Notes: a model not told the origin generated them from the letters alone. Positions 41,581 through 52,388 are shown, counted from the stretch's first letter. The stretch is DNA of 64,000 nucleotides from Pseudoflavitalea sp. G-6-1-2 (GCF_012927185.1 NZ_JABBGB010000001.1:744001-808000); one strand, 5' to 3'. Translations and numbers: made by a program.

Positions 41581-41753
41581 GCAGCTAGTTTAATGAATCT
41601 CTGTAACCCGGCGAACCAAAATCTATGAACAGCAGCTTGCGTCGTATACATAACATGCATGCTGGTATGGGATTACAGGCTTCCAAAGTAAGTTAATAGT
41701 TTTTACCGTAAAAAGCTATGGCGATGAAGTAAAAAAAATAAGGGCTGAATGCG

Positions 41754-41761
41754 TACTTTTG
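41754..41761 (+). promoter_or_regulatory. -7 promoter element for mqnC
   Basis: TACTTTTG, an exact TAnnTTTG match, 18 bp before the ATG at 41779. It overlaps the longer open frame beginning at 41749, which argues against that start. No TTG with good spacing upstream. Confidence 0.55.
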
Positions 41762-41778
41762 CAGGTACAATTGAACAT

Positions 41779-42903
41779 ATGCACCTACATGATTTGTATC
41801 AGAAGGCCCTGAATTTTGAATTCCTCAGCATCGAGGAAGGAATGATGGTTTTTGAAGAATCGCCTCTCTCTGAACTGATGTTCGTAGCCGATGAAATGCG
41901 CAAGAAGCAGGTTCCACACGGAAAGGTAACCTGGCAGATCGACCGCAATGTGAATACCACCAACGTATGTATCGCCAACTGCAAATTCTGTAATTTCTAT
42001 CGCATCCCCGGCCATGCCGATGCCTACATTACAGATATCGACACCTATAAAAAGAAGATCGAAGAAACCATCCGCTGGGGCGGAGACCAATTGCTGCTGC
42101 AAGGCGGCCATCACCCCGCACTGGGCCTTCAGTTCTATGTAGATCTCTTCAAACAACTGAAGCAGCTCTATCCAACAATCAAACTGCATACGCTCGGGCC
42201 ACCCGAAATTGCACATATCACCAAACTCGAAAAATCTACTCACCGCGAAGTGCTCACAGCACTCAAAGAAGCAGGGATGGACAGTCTTCCCGGCGCCGGT
42301 GCGGAGATTCTCGTAGATCGTGTTCGCCGCCTGATCTCCAAAGGAAAATGCGGATCGCAGGAATGGCTCGACATTATGGCCGAAGCACATCAGCTCGATA
42401 TCACCAGCTCGGCTACCATGATGTTCGGTCACGTTGAAACTGTTCGCGAAAGATTCGAACACCTGGTGAAGATCCGCGAAGTGCAGAGCCGTAAACCGGC
42501 CGATGCCAACGGATTCCTCGCCTTCATTCCATGGACCTTCCAGGATGTTGACACCCTGCTCACGCGCATCCGCGGTGTGCAGAACCTCACCACGCCTGAC
42601 GAATATATCCGCATGATCGCCATCAGCAGAATTATGCTGCCGAACGTGAAGAACATTCAGGCATCATGGCTCACTGTAGGCAAGAAAACTGCGCAGATCT
42701 GTCTGCATGCAGGCGCCAACGATTTCGGAAGCATCATGCTCGAAGAAAACGTGGTGAGTGCGGCAGGAGCGCCACACCGCTTCACCTACAAGAGCATTCA
42801 GGAAGCGATCAGAGAAGCAGGATTTGAACCTCAGCTCCGTACTCAAAAATACCAGTTCAGGGAACTGCCGACTGTGATCGAAGAACAAGTGATCGATTAC
42901 TAA
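41779..42903 (+). CDS. mqnC: Dehypoxanthine futalosine cyclase (menaquinone, futalosine route)
   Basis: 374-residue radical SAM enzyme that makes cyclic dehypoxanthinyl futalosine. Radical SAM Cys in NVCIANCKFC (C64, C68, C71) with CNFYRIPGHADAY after it; then PGAGAEILVDRVRRLISKGK, FGHVETVRERFEHL and FLAFIPWTFQD, and the closing GANDFGSIMLEENVVSAAGA, all typical for MqnC rather than MqnE. Start taken at the ATG at 41779, downstream of a -7 box. It implies menaquinone by the futalosine route, which suits the menaquinol-using complex III in this window. The other mqn genes are not here. Confidence 0.94.
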   Translation: MHLHDLYQKALNFEFLSIEEGMMVFEESPLSELMFVADEMRKKQVPHGKVTWQIDRNVNTTNVCIANCKFCNFYRIPGHADAYITDIDTYKKKIEETIRWGGDQLLLQGGHHPALGLQFYVDLFKQLKQLYPTIKLHTLGPPEIAHITKLEKSTHREVLTALKEAGMDSLPGAGAEILVDRVRRLISKGKCGSQEWLDIMAEAHQLDITSSATMMFGHVETVRERFEHLVKIREVQSRKPADANGFLAFIPWTFQDVDTLLTRIRGVQNLTTPDEYIRMIAISRIMLPNVKNIQASWLTVGKKTAQICLHAGANDFGSIMLEENVVSAAGAPHRFTYKSIQEAIREAGFEPQLRTQKYQFRELPTVIEEQVIDY

Positions 42904-42986
42904 AGCAGGTACGCAGTTTTCAAATTAAGCCGTTATATTTACGGACCGGTTAAGGCATGTTTGGTTGCACAATAAACCAATTTCTT

Positions 42987-45900
42987 ATGCCAGCACGCTT
43001 GCCTTCTTCCCCCTACCGTAAACCGCTGCGTGTTAGCCTGGCCGTATTGGCTTTGGCGTTTCTATGCATTTTTCTGTGGAGATCGCTGATCAATCCGCCC
43101 GATCACGGATACGGCTACCTGCTTTGGCTGGCCGGCGCACTCGCCTGCCTGATATTCATTATCGTAGATCTGATAGCAGTATATCGCCGTCAGCAATCTT
43201 CCGAGGCATTGCAGCAGAAATCCATCAACGCGCTTTCCTATGCCATGACCTTTGGATGGATGGGCAGCTGGAAAATGAATTTCCACACCCACGAAGTAAC
43301 CCTCAGCAAAGAGTTCATGCAGCTGCTCGGCGAAGACCCGAAAGAAGTGACCATGCCCTTCAGCAGCTATATGCAGCAATACATCTTCCCCGACAATCAT
43401 GAGAACATGAAATCGCTGCTGCTGCAGGCCATTCAGAACCGCGGGAATTCCGAATACGAAATGTCTTTCGATCACCCCGTTCGCAGAAAGGATGGCAAAA
43501 CCATGCACATCTTCGTTCGCGCCCGCGTAATGAACGAACACGAAGGCTTCGGCATCGCCAAAGACATTACCGATCTCAAACTCACAGAAACCCTGCTGGC
43601 GCTGAACGAAAAAAGATTCCGCCTGCTGGCAGAATACTCCGAAGACATTATCTCCGAACATAAGCCCAACAGCGAATTCGTGTACATCTCCCCTTCCGTT
43701 GAAAAGATCCTCGGCTACAGGCCGGATGAAATGGAAGGCAGGTCGGTACTGGAATTCCTTCATCCCGAAGACATTCACAAGTTTGCACCTACCACCCAAT
43801 ATGTAGATTCGCTTACCTCGCGGGGCAACCTCATTGTGCGCTACCGCATGCGTACTATCACCGGATCTTACACCTGGCTCGAAAGCATTGTGAAACCCAT
43901 CATCAAAGACGGCAGGGTAACCGGCGTTATCTCCACTTCGCGCGATATCACCGAAAGAAAAATACATGAAGATGAAGTGAAGCAGACCAAAGACCTGCTG
44001 CGAACTGTGATCGATTCCACCCCCGACTGGATCTTCATCAAAGACACCGAATTCAAATTCGAGCTGGTTAATTACGGATTCGCCAATGCCATCAATCGCG
44101 AACCCGACGATTTCATCGGCAAGACCGATATCGAGATGGGCTTCCCCGAAGAAGCCGTACTCGGCGATAAAGCCAAAGGCATTCACGGCTTCCAGCAGGA
44201 TGATGCGCAGGTGATGCTTACCGGCAAAAGCAAAATGGTGATCGAAGAATCTTATGTGATGAATGGAAGACGCATCACCATGAGCGTAGCCAAAGTGCCC
44301 ATCTTCGATGCCGACAGAAAAAAAGTTACCGGCGTACTCGGATACGCACACGATATTTCGCTGCTCAAAGATGCCAGCGAAAAACTGCAGCAGGACGAAA
44401 AGCTCCGCCAGTCGCTGGCCCATGCTTCGCATCTGCTGCTCAGCAATGCCAATCTCGAATCTGCCATCGGTGAAGCCATCAAACGCATGGGGCAGGATCT
44501 CGAAACAGATCATGTAGAAGTGTTCACCAATGAGCATCTCAAAGAAACCGGCGAATGGAGATGCACCCGCCTGCTCACCTGGAAACGCGTAGCCGACGAA
44601 GTAACACAACACCGCAATGCAGTAGAGGTCATTTCTTTACTGCCCGACTCCCCGGTGTTTTTGCACCTGAACAGCCGCAGGATTTTCCATGGCGAAGTAT
44701 CGCAGATACAAAGCGATTACATTCGGGAGTACTTCAAAAAAGAAGGCGTTCAGTCCGTTGCGGTGCTGCCCATCTTCAATCAGGATTTCTTCTGGGGACT
44801 GGCCGTATTCAGGAATATGAAGACCAAAAAGACCTGGACGGAGTCTGAGCTTTCCGCACTTCAATTTTTCAGCACCACACTAACAGCTGCGGTTGAGCGA
44901 AAACAAATGGAACAGTTGCTGGTAGAGGCCCGAAATCTCGCCGAATCGGCCAGTTTTGCCAAGAGCAATTTCATGGCCAATATGAGCCATGAGTTGCGTA
45001 CACCCATGAATGGCATCATCGGTTTCACGGATCTTGTGCTTACCACCAACCTGCATCCGGTGCAGCATGAGTATTTGCTGAATGTGAAGAAATCTGCCTA
45101 CGGTCTTTTGGAGATCATCAACGATATTCTTGAGTTCTCGCGCATCGAATCGGGCAAACTGCAGATCGATCACACACCGTTCCCGCTGGACGTGCTGGTG
45201 CAGGAGTCTGTTGACATCCTCACCGTGAAAGCGCACGAGAAAAAACTCGAAGTGATCTGCCATATCGATCCCGATCTTCCTTCGCAATTCATGGGCGATC
45301 CCACACGCATCCGGCAGATTCTGGTAAACCTGTTGGGCAATGCCATCAAGTTCACACCTTCGGGCGAGATCTTCATTTCGGTGATTGTGGGCAGAGGCAT
45401 TCATATGGAGAATGGCAAACGAGTGATGAACGTGGTGTTATCCGTGCAGGATACCGGCATCGGCATTTCACCAGAACAGCTGGCCCGCATTTTCGACAGT
45501 TTCACACAGGCCGATGTAGCCACCACCCGCAAGTATGGCGGAACGGGGCTTGGGCTCACCATATCGAAAAGTCTGGCAGAAATGATGGGTGGCGAACTCA
45601 CCGTTGCCAGCGAACTCGGCAAAGGCAGCACTTTCAATTTTCAGGTGCCGCTCGAAGTGGCCGACGAAATGCCGCATGCCGTAGGCGAAGAAAAACCTCC
45701 ATTGCGCAAAGTACTGGTGATCGACGACAACAACACCAACCTCTGGCTGCTGCAGGAAATACTCCGGCATTTCAATATCCCCTGCGAAACGGCGGATGGT
45801 CCGCGCGAAGCATTGAAAATTCTCGACCGCATTCAGGAGAGCGGCGAACAACTCGATCTCATCATCACCGATCATCATATGCCCGAAATGAATGGCATAG

Positions 45901-46511
45901 AGCTGGTGCAGGAAATGAGGAAACGTATCGAAGGGCTTTCTCAGCCCACCATTCTCATGCTCAGTTCCATCGAGAAGAACGAGCATCAGGAACGGGCCAC
46001 CGAACTGGGCATTCAACGCTTTCTCACCAAACCGGTGAAGATGCAGGAGCTCTACAACCTCATCTGCTCCATCTTCAACACATCGGCTGAGCAACCAATA
46101 CAGATTGTGAAACCCGATCAGAAAAAATACTACAGCAATGGAGCCGCCATCATGGTGGTGGAAGACGAACCCGTGAATATGATGCTGATCACCGAAGTAT
46201 TGGGAAGAATGGGTTTCAAAGTATTGCAGGCAAGCAACGGAAGGGAAGCCATCCATATGCTGGAGCGCGCTGCGCCTGCGCTGATCTTCATGGATGTGAA
46301 CATGCCCGAAATGGACGGATATACAACTACCAGGCATATACGAAATACGCCGGGCCCGAATCAGGAAGTGCCCATCATTGCACTTACGGCAGATGCCATG
46401 GATGGCGATAAAGAGAACTGTCTCCGCAATGGCATGAACGACTATCTCTCCAAGCCCTTCCAGCTCGAAGAGTTGGTGGAGTTGCTGAAAGGCCGGAGTC
46501 TGCTCTCCTGA
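42987..46511 (+). CDS. Hybrid sensor histidine kinase with three PAS, one GAF and two receiver domains
   Basis: 1174 residues from the ATG at 42987. Two membrane helices (residues about 18-35 and 44-62) are followed by cytoplasmic PAS domains (about 85-205, 210-335 and 350-480; [25 protein letters not shown]), a GAF-like domain (about 500-640), and the kinase core: [12 protein letters not shown] with H668, then [25 protein letters not shown] and [11 protein letters not shown]. Two receivers end it: [12 protein letters not shown] with D962 and [11 protein letters not shown] with D1103. Little periplasmic sensing surface, so the signal is probably cytoplasmic or in the membrane. No partner gene is adjacent. 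Confidence 0.95.
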   Translation: MPARLPSSPYRKPLRVSLAVLALAFLCIFLWRSLINPPDHGYGYLLWLAGALACLIFIIVDLIAVYRRQQSSEALQQKSINALSYAMTFGWMGSWKMNFHTHEVTLSKEFMQLLGEDPKEVTMPFSSYMQQYIFPDNHENMKSLLLQAIQNRGNSEYEMSFDHPVRRKDGKTMHIFVRARVMNEHEGFGIAKDITDLKLTETLLALNEKRFRLLAEYSEDIISEHKPNSEFVYISPSVEKILGYRPDEMEGRSVLEFLHPEDIHKFAPTTQYVDSLTSRGNLIVRYRMRTITGSYTWLESIVKPIIKDGRVTGVISTSRDITERKIHEDEVKQTKDLLRTVIDSTPDWIFIKDTEFKFELVNYGFANAINREPDDFIGKTDIEMGFPEEAVLGDKAKGIHGFQQDDAQVMLTGKSKMVIEESYVMNGRRITMSVAKVPIFDADRKKVTGVLGYAHDISLLKDASEKLQQDEKLRQSLAHASHLLLSNANLESAIGEAIKRMGQDLETDHVEVFTNEHLKETGEWRCTRLLTWKRVADEVTQHRNAVEVISLLPDSPVFLHLNSRRIFHGEVSQIQSDYIREYFKKEGVQSVAVLPIFNQDFFWGLAVFRNMKTKKTWTESELSALQFFSTTLTAAVERKQMEQLLVEARNLAESASFAKSNFMANMSHELRTPMNGIIGFTDLVLTTNLHPVQHEYLLNVKKSAYGLLEIINDILEFSRIESGKLQIDHTPFPLDVLVQESVDILTVKAHEKKLEVICHIDPDLPSQFMGDPTRIRQILVNLLGNAIKFTPSGEIFISVIVGRGIHMENGKRVMNVVLSVQDTGIGISPEQLARIFDSFTQADVATTRKYGGTGLGLTISKSLAEMMGGELTVASELGKGSTFNFQVPLEVADEMPHAVGEEKPPLRKVLVIDDNNTNLWLLQEILRHFNIPCETADGPREALKILDRIQESGEQLDLIITDHHMPEMNGIELVQEMRKRIEGLSQPTILMLSSIEKNEHQERATELGIQRFLTKPVKMQELYNLICSIFNTSAEQPIQIVKPDQKKYYSNGAAIMVVEDEPVNMMLITEVLGRMGFKVLQASNGREAIHMLERAAPALIFMDVNMPEMDGYTTTRHIRNTPGPNQEVPIIALTADAMDGDKENCLRNGMNDYLSKPFQLEELVELLKGRSLLS

Positions 46512-46567
46512 TGGCATACAACGGATAGGTCAGCAAATGCGTCTTATGATCCAAAATCATTCAGCCA

Positions 46568-46855
46568 ATGAACAGATCCAACCAGCCTTCGCTCACTATC
46601 TGTCTGGTAATGGACCTTTTAGGTTATCTCTCTTACGCCATTCCTGTACTCGGTGAATTGGGTGATATTGTTTGGGCGCCGATTTCTGCACTTATCTTCT
46701 TCAGATTATTCGGAGGATGGAAAGGCGCCTTCGGCGGATTGTTCAACTTCATCGAAGAGCTGCTGCCCGGTCTCGATTTCATTCCAAGTTTTACATTGAT
46801 GTGGATGTGGCAGCGTTTCAACCTCCCACAGCAAACCGGTATCCAACGCCCTTGA
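46568..46855 (+). CDS. Small membrane protein, unknown function
   Basis: 95 residues with two or three hydrophobic stretches (CLVMDLLGYLSYAIPVLGEL, DIVWAPISALIFFRLF) and a Gly-rich turn (GGWKGAFGGLFNFIEELLPG). Its last 38 bp overlap tail to tail with the response regulator on the minus strand. It follows the hybrid kinase by 56 bp and could share its transcript. The length and pattern (W-A-P-I-S, F-x-E-E-x-L-P-x-x-D) look conserved, but I do not know the family name. Confidence 0.7.
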   Translation: MNRSNQPSLTICLVMDLLGYLSYAIPVLGELGDIVWAPISALIFFRLFGGWKGAFGGLFNFIEELLPGLDFIPSFTLMWMWQRFNLPQQTGIQRP

Positions 46856-47513
46856 TGGTGATGATACTTAACTGATCATCGTCTTTGAGATAACTTCTCA
46901 GCTTGGTGATGTACACATCGAGGTTGCGGGAGTTGAAGAAAGAATCGTTCCCCCAGAGCAGGTTGAGAATTTCTCTGCGATCGATAATGCGGTCTTTATG
47001 TGTGTAGAGCAGTCGAAGCAGTTCGCTTTCGCGGAAGCTGAGCTTTCGCTCTTCGCTGGCAGAACTCAGCGTCTGCCGCACAAAATGAAAACTGTATTTG
47101 CCGATGTTCACCGACTCCGATTGTTCGGGTGCGGGCTTTGCAGGCCTTCTCGATTTCAGCACATTTTCGATGCGCACAATCAGTTCTTCCATGCTGAAAG
47201 GCTTGCGGATATAGTCGTTGCCGCCAACGGAGAATCCTTTCACCAGATCGTTGGTCTGCGTTTTTGCCGTAAGAAAAATGATAGGGATTAAAGCATCGAT
47301 TTCGCGGATGGCAGTGGCGAGCGTAAAGCCGTCAACGCCGGGAAGCATCACATCCAGCACACAGACATCGGGCTGCAACAGGCGGAAAGCCTCCAGCACA
47401 TTGGCTCCGTCGCTTTCCATCACCACGTGATAACTCCTGCTCTCCAGGCTTTCTTTTACGATCTTGCCCAGAAACAATTCATCTTCTACATACAATATTT
47501 TGATGGCGTTCAT
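46818..47513 (-). CDS. OmpR/PhoB-family response regulator
   Basis: 231 residues. Receiver domain 1-120 with D54 as phosphorylation site (VCVLDVMLPGVDGF), acidic pair VEDE, and K in IRKPFSMEELIVRI. Winged-helix DNA-binding domain from about 137 (LSFRESELLRLLYTHKDRII, then LDVYITKLRSYLKDD). It overlaps the sensor kinase gene upstream by 4 bp (ATGA), so the pair is co-translated. Confidence 0.95.
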   Translation of the reverse strand: MNAIKILYVEDELFLGKIVKESLESRSYHVVMESDGANVLEAFRLLQPDVCVLDVMLPGVDGFTLATAIREIDALIPIIFLTAKTQTNDLVKGFSVGGNDYIRKPFSMEELIVRIENVLKSRRPAKPAPEQSESVNIGKYSFHFVRQTLSSASEERKLSFRESELLRLLYTHKDRIIDRREILNLLWGNDSFFNSRNLDVYITKLRSYLKDDDQLSIITIKGVGYRFAVGG

Positions 47514-49297
47514 ATGTTTCGGGGTAATTGAATGATGAATTCACTGCCCTTGCCTGGCGTACTCTCTACTTCTATCTTTCCTTTGTGGCGTTCCACTACG
47601 TAACTCACGTAACTGAGCCCAAGACCGTATCCTTTTACATTGTGCGTATCGCCTCCCGGCACTCTGAAGAATTTCTCGAACACTTTTTGCCGATATGCAG
47701 CAGGGATGCCGATACCGTTATCAGAAACTTTCAGTTCAATGATATCATTTATTCGGTTAATGCTTACTGTTATAGCAGGATCTTCCTTGCTGTACTTCAG
47801 TGCATTGTCGAGCAGATTGAAAATCACGCTGGTGATATGCATGCGGTCTGCATTGAGGGAGAGATCATCTTCACTGCAATGCAGATTCACCGTGGCATGG
47901 AATTTCTCGAATTGCAGTCGCATGCTCGAAATCACTTCCTCCGCAAGCTGAGGAAGATCGAATATTTCCATCCGGAGTTCCACCTGCTGTTTCTCGAACA
48001 TGGAGAGTCGCAGCACTTTGTCTACCAGCAACGAAAGCCTTTGCAGCTCGCTGCCGCTGATATCGAGGTATTCCTGTGTACGGCGGGGATCGTCCATGGC
48101 ATGAAAACTCTTGAGCGCTTCTATAGCCACACTTACTGTAGCGATAGGCGTTTTAAGTTCATGCGTGATATTGCTGATGAGATCGTTCTTCATTTGAGTG
48201 AGCCTGCGTTGTTTGATCAGACTGCGGTACAGCATTACAAAAGAAAGAATTGTGATGGCAATCAGCAATACCGATAATACAATCTGTGGTGCAAGTTTCT
48301 CGGAGATGTACTGAAATGCATTGGTGAGTCCAAACCGGAGATAGTATGGTTTGCTGTATCCCAGCGTTACTTCATTAGATCGTGTGGGGTCTGTTGGCTC
48401 GCCGGTTGCACGAATGCTCAGCGAATCTTTAACTACTTCAAACCGAAGCTTACCGAAATTCTCTTTGATCAGCGCCTGCCTGAAACCCGATTCCAGTTCG
48501 GCTACAGAAATGGTATCGGCAATGGAGTCTACGCGTTGCAGCAGGTTTTTGAAACTGCCGTCTTCCATCATTCTCGACAAGAGCAGGTACTCTTTGGGAG
48601 GGCCTTTCCGGGTCACTCTGATGGAGCCTGAATCTGTACGAACGAGCTGTTCTCTCATCACTTTACTAACATCAACGATGCTGCGAAAATGACTATCGGG
48701 AGTTCGTTGTTCCGGCATCCGGAACATCACATTATCGCCACGCGTAATGCTGACGGCCACAATAGAGTCTGGCCCTTTATCAACAGTAGTGAGTACCGCT
48801 TTGCCAGGGGCACTCAGGCTGATGGATCGGATTCTTTCGGGTTTGATGGAGTCCAGCGGCAAATCGCCACTCCACGAAAGTGAATCGAGATTGCCATCTG
48901 CATTTGCTTTCACTACAATCTGACGACCGGGTACAGGTCTAATGAAAATCTTTGGCTTTTCTGCCTGCTTCGCAGGAGCAGCAATAACAGCACTCTTTTT
49001 GGCGGGAAAACTTTTGCTGACAGTATCTACAACCACCGTTCTGAATGGTGAAGTACTCATCGGGGACATTTCTGCCAGCCTTGAAGTAGTTCCGAAAAAC
49101 TGCATATTCGTGTCAACCTTCAGCTTTTCTGCCTGCAGTTTGTAAGCGGCAGATCTGAAGATGGCATTGGTACGGATCTTCAGCGTCTGTTCTTCTTCAC
49201 GATAATTCTTGTACATCCAGAAACACTGAAACGTAACGATGGCAAGAATTGCCAGCACCATCAATACCGCCGCGATATGGATCCTTCTGCCTGTCAT
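47510..49297 (-). CDS. Sensor histidine kinase (HisKA type), partner of the adjacent regulator
   Basis: 595 residues. Two membrane helices (about 7-27 and 334-354, AILSVLLIAITILSFVMLY-like) enclose a periplasmic sensor domain of about 300 residues. The kinase core has H379 in NITHELKTPIAT, NLLDNALKYS, VSDNGIGIP, FRVPGGDTHNVKGYGLGLSY. The periplasmic domain is large and Ser/Pro/Lys-rich early on (KSFPAKKSAVIAAPAKQAEK). It diverges from the GLPGLI gene across 126 bp. Confidence 0.93.
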   Translation of the reverse strand: MTGRRIHIAAVLMVLAILAIVTFQCFWMYKNYREEEQTLKIRTNAIFRSAAYKLQAEKLKVDTNMQFFGTTSRLAEMSPMSTSPFRTVVVDTVSKSFPAKKSAVIAAPAKQAEKPKIFIRPVPGRQIVVKANADGNLDSLSWSGDLPLDSIKPERIRSISLSAPGKAVLTTVDKGPDSIVAVSITRGDNVMFRMPEQRTPDSHFRSIVDVSKVMREQLVRTDSGSIRVTRKGPPKEYLLLSRMMEDGSFKNLLQRVDSIADTISVAELESGFRQALIKENFGKLRFEVVKDSLSIRATGEPTDPTRSNEVTLGYSKPYYLRFGLTNAFQYISEKLAPQIVLSVLLIAITILSFVMLYRSLIKQRRLTQMKNDLISNITHELKTPIATVSVAIEALKSFHAMDDPRRTQEYLDISGSELQRLSLLVDKVLRLSMFEKQQVELRMEIFDLPQLAEEVISSMRLQFEKFHATVNLHCSEDDLSLNADRMHITSVIFNLLDNALKYSKEDPAITVSINRINDIIELKVSDNGIGIPAAYRQKVFEKFFRVPGGDTHNVKGYGLGLSYVSYVVERHKGKIEVESTPGKGSEFIIQLPRNI

Positions 49298-49378
49298 CTC
49301 TTACAAATGTAGCAGATTCGATCATCCGCAAAGAATTGCATTAACCTTAATTAACATTAATCCAAACTCCGTTAACCT

Positions 49379-49406
49379 TGGTCGCTGATGCGATGCTATA
49401 GCTTTG
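49379..49406 (+). promoter_or_regulatory. Full Bacteroidota promoter for the GLPGLI gene
   Basis: TTG at 49379-49381, 17 bp, then TAGCTTTG at 49399-49406, an exact TAnnTTTG -7. Transcription would start near 49412, about 12 nt before the ATG at 49424. It is the best-formed promoter seen in the window. Confidence 0.7.
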
Positions 49407-49423
49407 AATCAAATCTTTTTCAC

Positions 49424-50242
49424 ATGAACAGAATTTTCGCTTCTGTGCTTGCATTGGCAACGTTGATGATGATCCGCAGCGCACAGGCCCAGACCAATAC
49501 CCCACTTACCAAAGGCCGCATCGTGTACGAACAGCTGAACAAAGGAGGAAAAGCAAATGTGACCATCAATGGTGTTCAGCAAACCTTCGACCGTCCGGAC
49601 AGAACACAGAGAATGGAACTGCTCTTCAACAGCGATGAAAGCCTTCGGCGCATGCTCGAATCGGACGAGAGACCCGAAGCCGAAGTTTCTCAGCCCGGTG
49701 GCGCCTCTTTCAGAATGGTATCGGCTTCCGGTGCAGAAAATATAGTGTACAACAAATTCTCCACGCAAAAGAAAACAGAGCAGCGCGAAATGGTGGGCAA
49801 GAAGTGGCTGATCGAAGACAGCATCTCCAAAAACAACTGGAAACTCACGGGAGAATCCAAAACCATACTGGGCTATACCTGCCAGCAGGCCACCACACAG
49901 GCTGTCATCAAATCCATGCGCATGCAGCTGAACAATGGGCAGATGGAAAGAACAGAATTCCCGGACACCGTGAAAGTAGAAGTCTGGTTTGCCACAGCTA
50001 TCCCTGTTCCCGGCGGTCCCGAATATCAGGGACAACTGCCCGGCATGATTCTCGAAGCCAATATCCGCAACGGACAAACCGTTTACAAGGCCGTGGAAAT
50101 TTCTCCTAAAGTGAAGGAAGAAGACATCAAAGAGCCAAAGAGCGGCACCAAAGTAACACAGGCAGAGTTCAGAAAACAGGTGGACGATCAAATGAAAATG
50201 ATGATCGAAAGAGGCCGTCCCGCGCGAAATGCCGCTTTTTGA
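49424..50242 (+). CDS. GLPGLI family secreted protein
   Basis: 272 residues from the ATG at 49424; signal peptide NRIFASVLALATLMMIRSAQ. The family's motif appears as YQGQLPGMILEANI near residue 205; ahead of it KTILGYTCQQATTQA and VWFATAIPVPGGPE are the other conserved parts. GLPGLI proteins are beta-rich and exported, of unknown function, found throughout Bacteroidota, often beside TonB receptors. It has a strong promoter and lies divergent to a two-component pair, which may control it (inference). Confidence 0.9.
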   Translation: MNRIFASVLALATLMMIRSAQAQTNTPLTKGRIVYEQLNKGGKANVTINGVQQTFDRPDRTQRMELLFNSDESLRRMLESDERPEAEVSQPGGASFRMVSASGAENIVYNKFSTQKKTEQREMVGKKWLIEDSISKNNWKLTGESKTILGYTCQQATTQAVIKSMRMQLNNGQMERTEFPDTVKVEVWFATAIPVPGGPEYQGQLPGMILEANIRNGQTVYKAVEISPKVKEEDIKEPKSGTKVTQAEFRKQVDDQMKMMIERGRPARNAAF

Positions 50243-50321
50243 TGATGGTTGATTTTTATCCATTTAAAATATTTCTCATGGAGTAGTTATTGCTGTGCAC
50301 TATTTTAGCAAAAACTACTTC

Positions 50322-51071
50322 ATGAGATCCCTTCTCACCTTAACCCTTCTGATCGGCTGTGCATGCAGCGCTTTTGCACAGACAGACACCGTAAACGCTA
50401 ACACCCATAACCTCGCAATATCGCAGCTTCCCGAAGGAATATCCCGCTACCTTGTGTACAATGTAGACAGTATCAGCGGGCAAGCCACCAACTCAGATCT
50501 CTGGGAGCGATCCATCACATATGGTAAGATAACCAACACCAATCAGCCCGTTATTTTATTCGAGTGGAAATGGTTCCGCAACGAATCATTGCACCGTCAC
50601 ACCAAGGCCATCGCCGACAGAAGGAATCTTGCCCCCATTTCAGAAGTGGTGCTGTTTAAGAACTACGCGTACATGGGTTACAAATTCGCCAATGGATTGC
50701 TCACTACCGATACCACTGTTGCAGGAAATCGCGTGAACAAAAATTTCAGGGTAGCGCTGAATCCTCCGGTGCTCAACTGGGAGATGGACATGGAGACTTT
50801 CTCAACATTGCCCATCAAAGCGGTTGCACAAAAATTTGTGATCGCCTTTCTGGACCCGGCCAATCCTACACCTGGCTACTACACATATGAAGTTGCAGCA
50901 TCGGAAGAGCTGGCACTGAACAAAGAAGTAAAAGTAAAATGCTGGGTGTTGAAGATCCAGTACGGAAACGGAGCTTATGCACTCTTCTGGATCAGTGCGC
51001 AGTCTCACGAAGTATTGAAGATGAAAGAATATTTCAACGGCACGTACCGCTACAAGGTGAAGCTCTATTAA
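50322..51071 (+). CDS. Secreted protein of unknown function (DUF3108-like appearance)
   Basis: 249 residues from the ATG at 50322; signal peptide RSLLTLTLLIGCACSAFAQ. The C-terminal pattern, YTYEVAASEELALNKEVKVK followed by CWVLKIQYGNGAYALFWISA and EVLKMKEYFNG, resembles the DUF3108 fold in which a processed substrate value is read back, but I cannot confirm it. 80 bp after the GLPGLI gene in the same direction. Confidence 0.7.
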   Translation: MRSLLTLTLLIGCACSAFAQTDTVNANTHNLAISQLPEGISRYLVYNVDSISGQATNSDLWERSITYGKITNTNQPVILFEWKWFRNESLHRHTKAIADRRNLAPISEVVLFKNYAYMGYKFANGLLTTDTTVAGNRVNKNFRVALNPPVLNWEMDMETFSTLPIKAVAQKFVIAFLDPANPTPGYYTYEVAASEELALNKEVKVKCWVLKIQYGNGAYALFWISAQSHEVLKMKEYFNGTYRYKVKLY

Positions 51072-51191
51072 GCTACTTCACATATTATCATAACATGAAG
51101 CCTTCGTAATTGTTAAAAATATCTGAACCATTTCACAGGGAGGATGTTAAACCTTGCCGCGCCCTTAAAAAACCATCACGCGGCTTTGTTT

Positions 51192-52388
51192 ATGACTGGG
51201 AAAAGATACTACCTAACTATATTGATACTGGGGTCTTTAACGGCCATCGTGCCATTCTCCATAGATATGTACCTGCCGGGCTTCAAAGCCATTGCAGGTG
51301 AATTGAAAACAACAGTGCCCGATGTGGCGCTCAGTCTCAGCAGTTTCTTCATCGGCGTTTCTGTTTCACAATTGTTCTATGGCCCGCTGCTCGATCGCTT
51401 CGGCAGAAAGCGCCCGTTATATCTTGGCCTCACCATCTATATTCTCAGCTCCATTGCCTGCGTAATTGTAGGATCACTGGATGCTCTGATTGCACTCCGG
51501 TTTGTACAGGCCATCGGCGCCTGTGCCGCGCAGGTTGCTGCATTTGCCATGGTACGCGATATCTTTCCGGTGGAAGACAATGCAAAAGTATTCTCCTCAC
51601 TGATGCTGGTGCTGAGCGCATCCCCATTGATTGCACCAACAGCTGGCGGATACCTCATTGCTCATTTCGGATGGCATGCAGTATTCTTTGTGCTCGCTGC
51701 CATTTCGCTGATTGTGATGATTGCCGTTTGGAGAGGATTGCCCGAAAGCAGTAAACCCGATCCGAACTATTCCCTGAAACCCGCTTCCATTCTGGGCAAT
51801 TACTGGGAAGTGATCAGGAACCGGCAGTTCTTCACCTATGCTTTGTCTGGCGCCATCGGATTTTCGGGACTCTTCATTTATATATCCTGTTCTCCTTCTG
51901 TGTTTCTGGAATTCTACAAAGTATCCGAGCAAACCTATGGATGGATCTTTGCACTGCTTGCATCGGGCATCATTCTCGCAACACAGACAAACAGGCTGGT
52001 GCTTAAATATTTTTCGAGTGCACAGATCATTCAGGGAGCACTGATCACACAAACTATTTTCGGCGTGCTGCTCGTATTGGCCACGTACAATAATTGGATC
52101 GGATTACCCGGCATGCTGGTGTTGTTGTTCCTTTTCCTGGCCTGCGCCGGTTTTGTGCTGCCCAATTCGTCTGCGATGTGCATGCAGCCTTTCACGAGAA
52201 ATGCAGGCAGCGCTTCAGCCCTGATGGGTGCATTGCAGATGGGGATCGGATCGCTGGGATCGTTTCTGGTGAGCAGATTCCATGGCAACAGTCCACTTCC
52301 AATGGCAGCAGGGATGGCCATCTTCGCAGCGGTTGCATTAACCCTTCTCCTCACAACCAGCAAAAAGATACAGCCCGTTACCGCATAA
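51192..52388 (+). CDS. Bcr/CflA family multidrug exporter (MFS)
   Basis: 398 residues from the ATG at 51192 (an upstream ATG at 51144 would add 16). Twelve helices; motif A-like GPLLDRFGRKRPLYLGL, and the family's IDMYLPGFKAIAGEL and RFVQAIGACAAQVAAFAMVR with SPLIAPTAGGYL. Proton-driven exporter in the family of the bicyclomycin and chloramphenicol resistance proteins; the substrate cannot be predicted. 34 bp before a luciferase-like monooxygenase, probably co-transcribed. Confidence 0.92.
   Translation: MTGKRYYLTILILGSLTAIVPFSIDMYLPGFKAIAGELKTTVPDVALSLSSFFIGVSVSQLFYGPLLDRFGRKRPLYLGLTIYILSSIACVIVGSLDALIALRFVQAIGACAAQVAAFAMVRDIFPVEDNAKVFSSLMLVLSASPLIAPTAGGYLIAHFGWHAVFFVLAAISLIVMIAVWRGLPESSKPDPNYSLKPASILGNYWEVIRNRQFFTYALSGAIGFSGLFIYISCSPSVFLEFYKVSEQTYGWIFALLASGIILATQTNRLVLKYFSSAQIIQGALITQTIFGVLLVLATYNNWIGLPGMLVLLFLFLACAGFVLPNSSAMCMQPFTRNAGSASALMGALQMGIGSLGSFLVSRFHGNSPLPMAAGMAIFAAVALTLLLTTSKKIQPVTA

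Noticed and set aside
43062-44612. 516-codon minus-strand frame
   Set aside because: Antisense shadow of the hybrid kinase PAS region.
45468-46517. 349-codon minus-strand frame
   Set aside because: Antisense shadow of the hybrid kinase receiver domains; His/Phe-rich artefact.
49409-50263. 284-codon minus-strand frame
   Set aside because: Antisense shadow of the GLPGLI gene.
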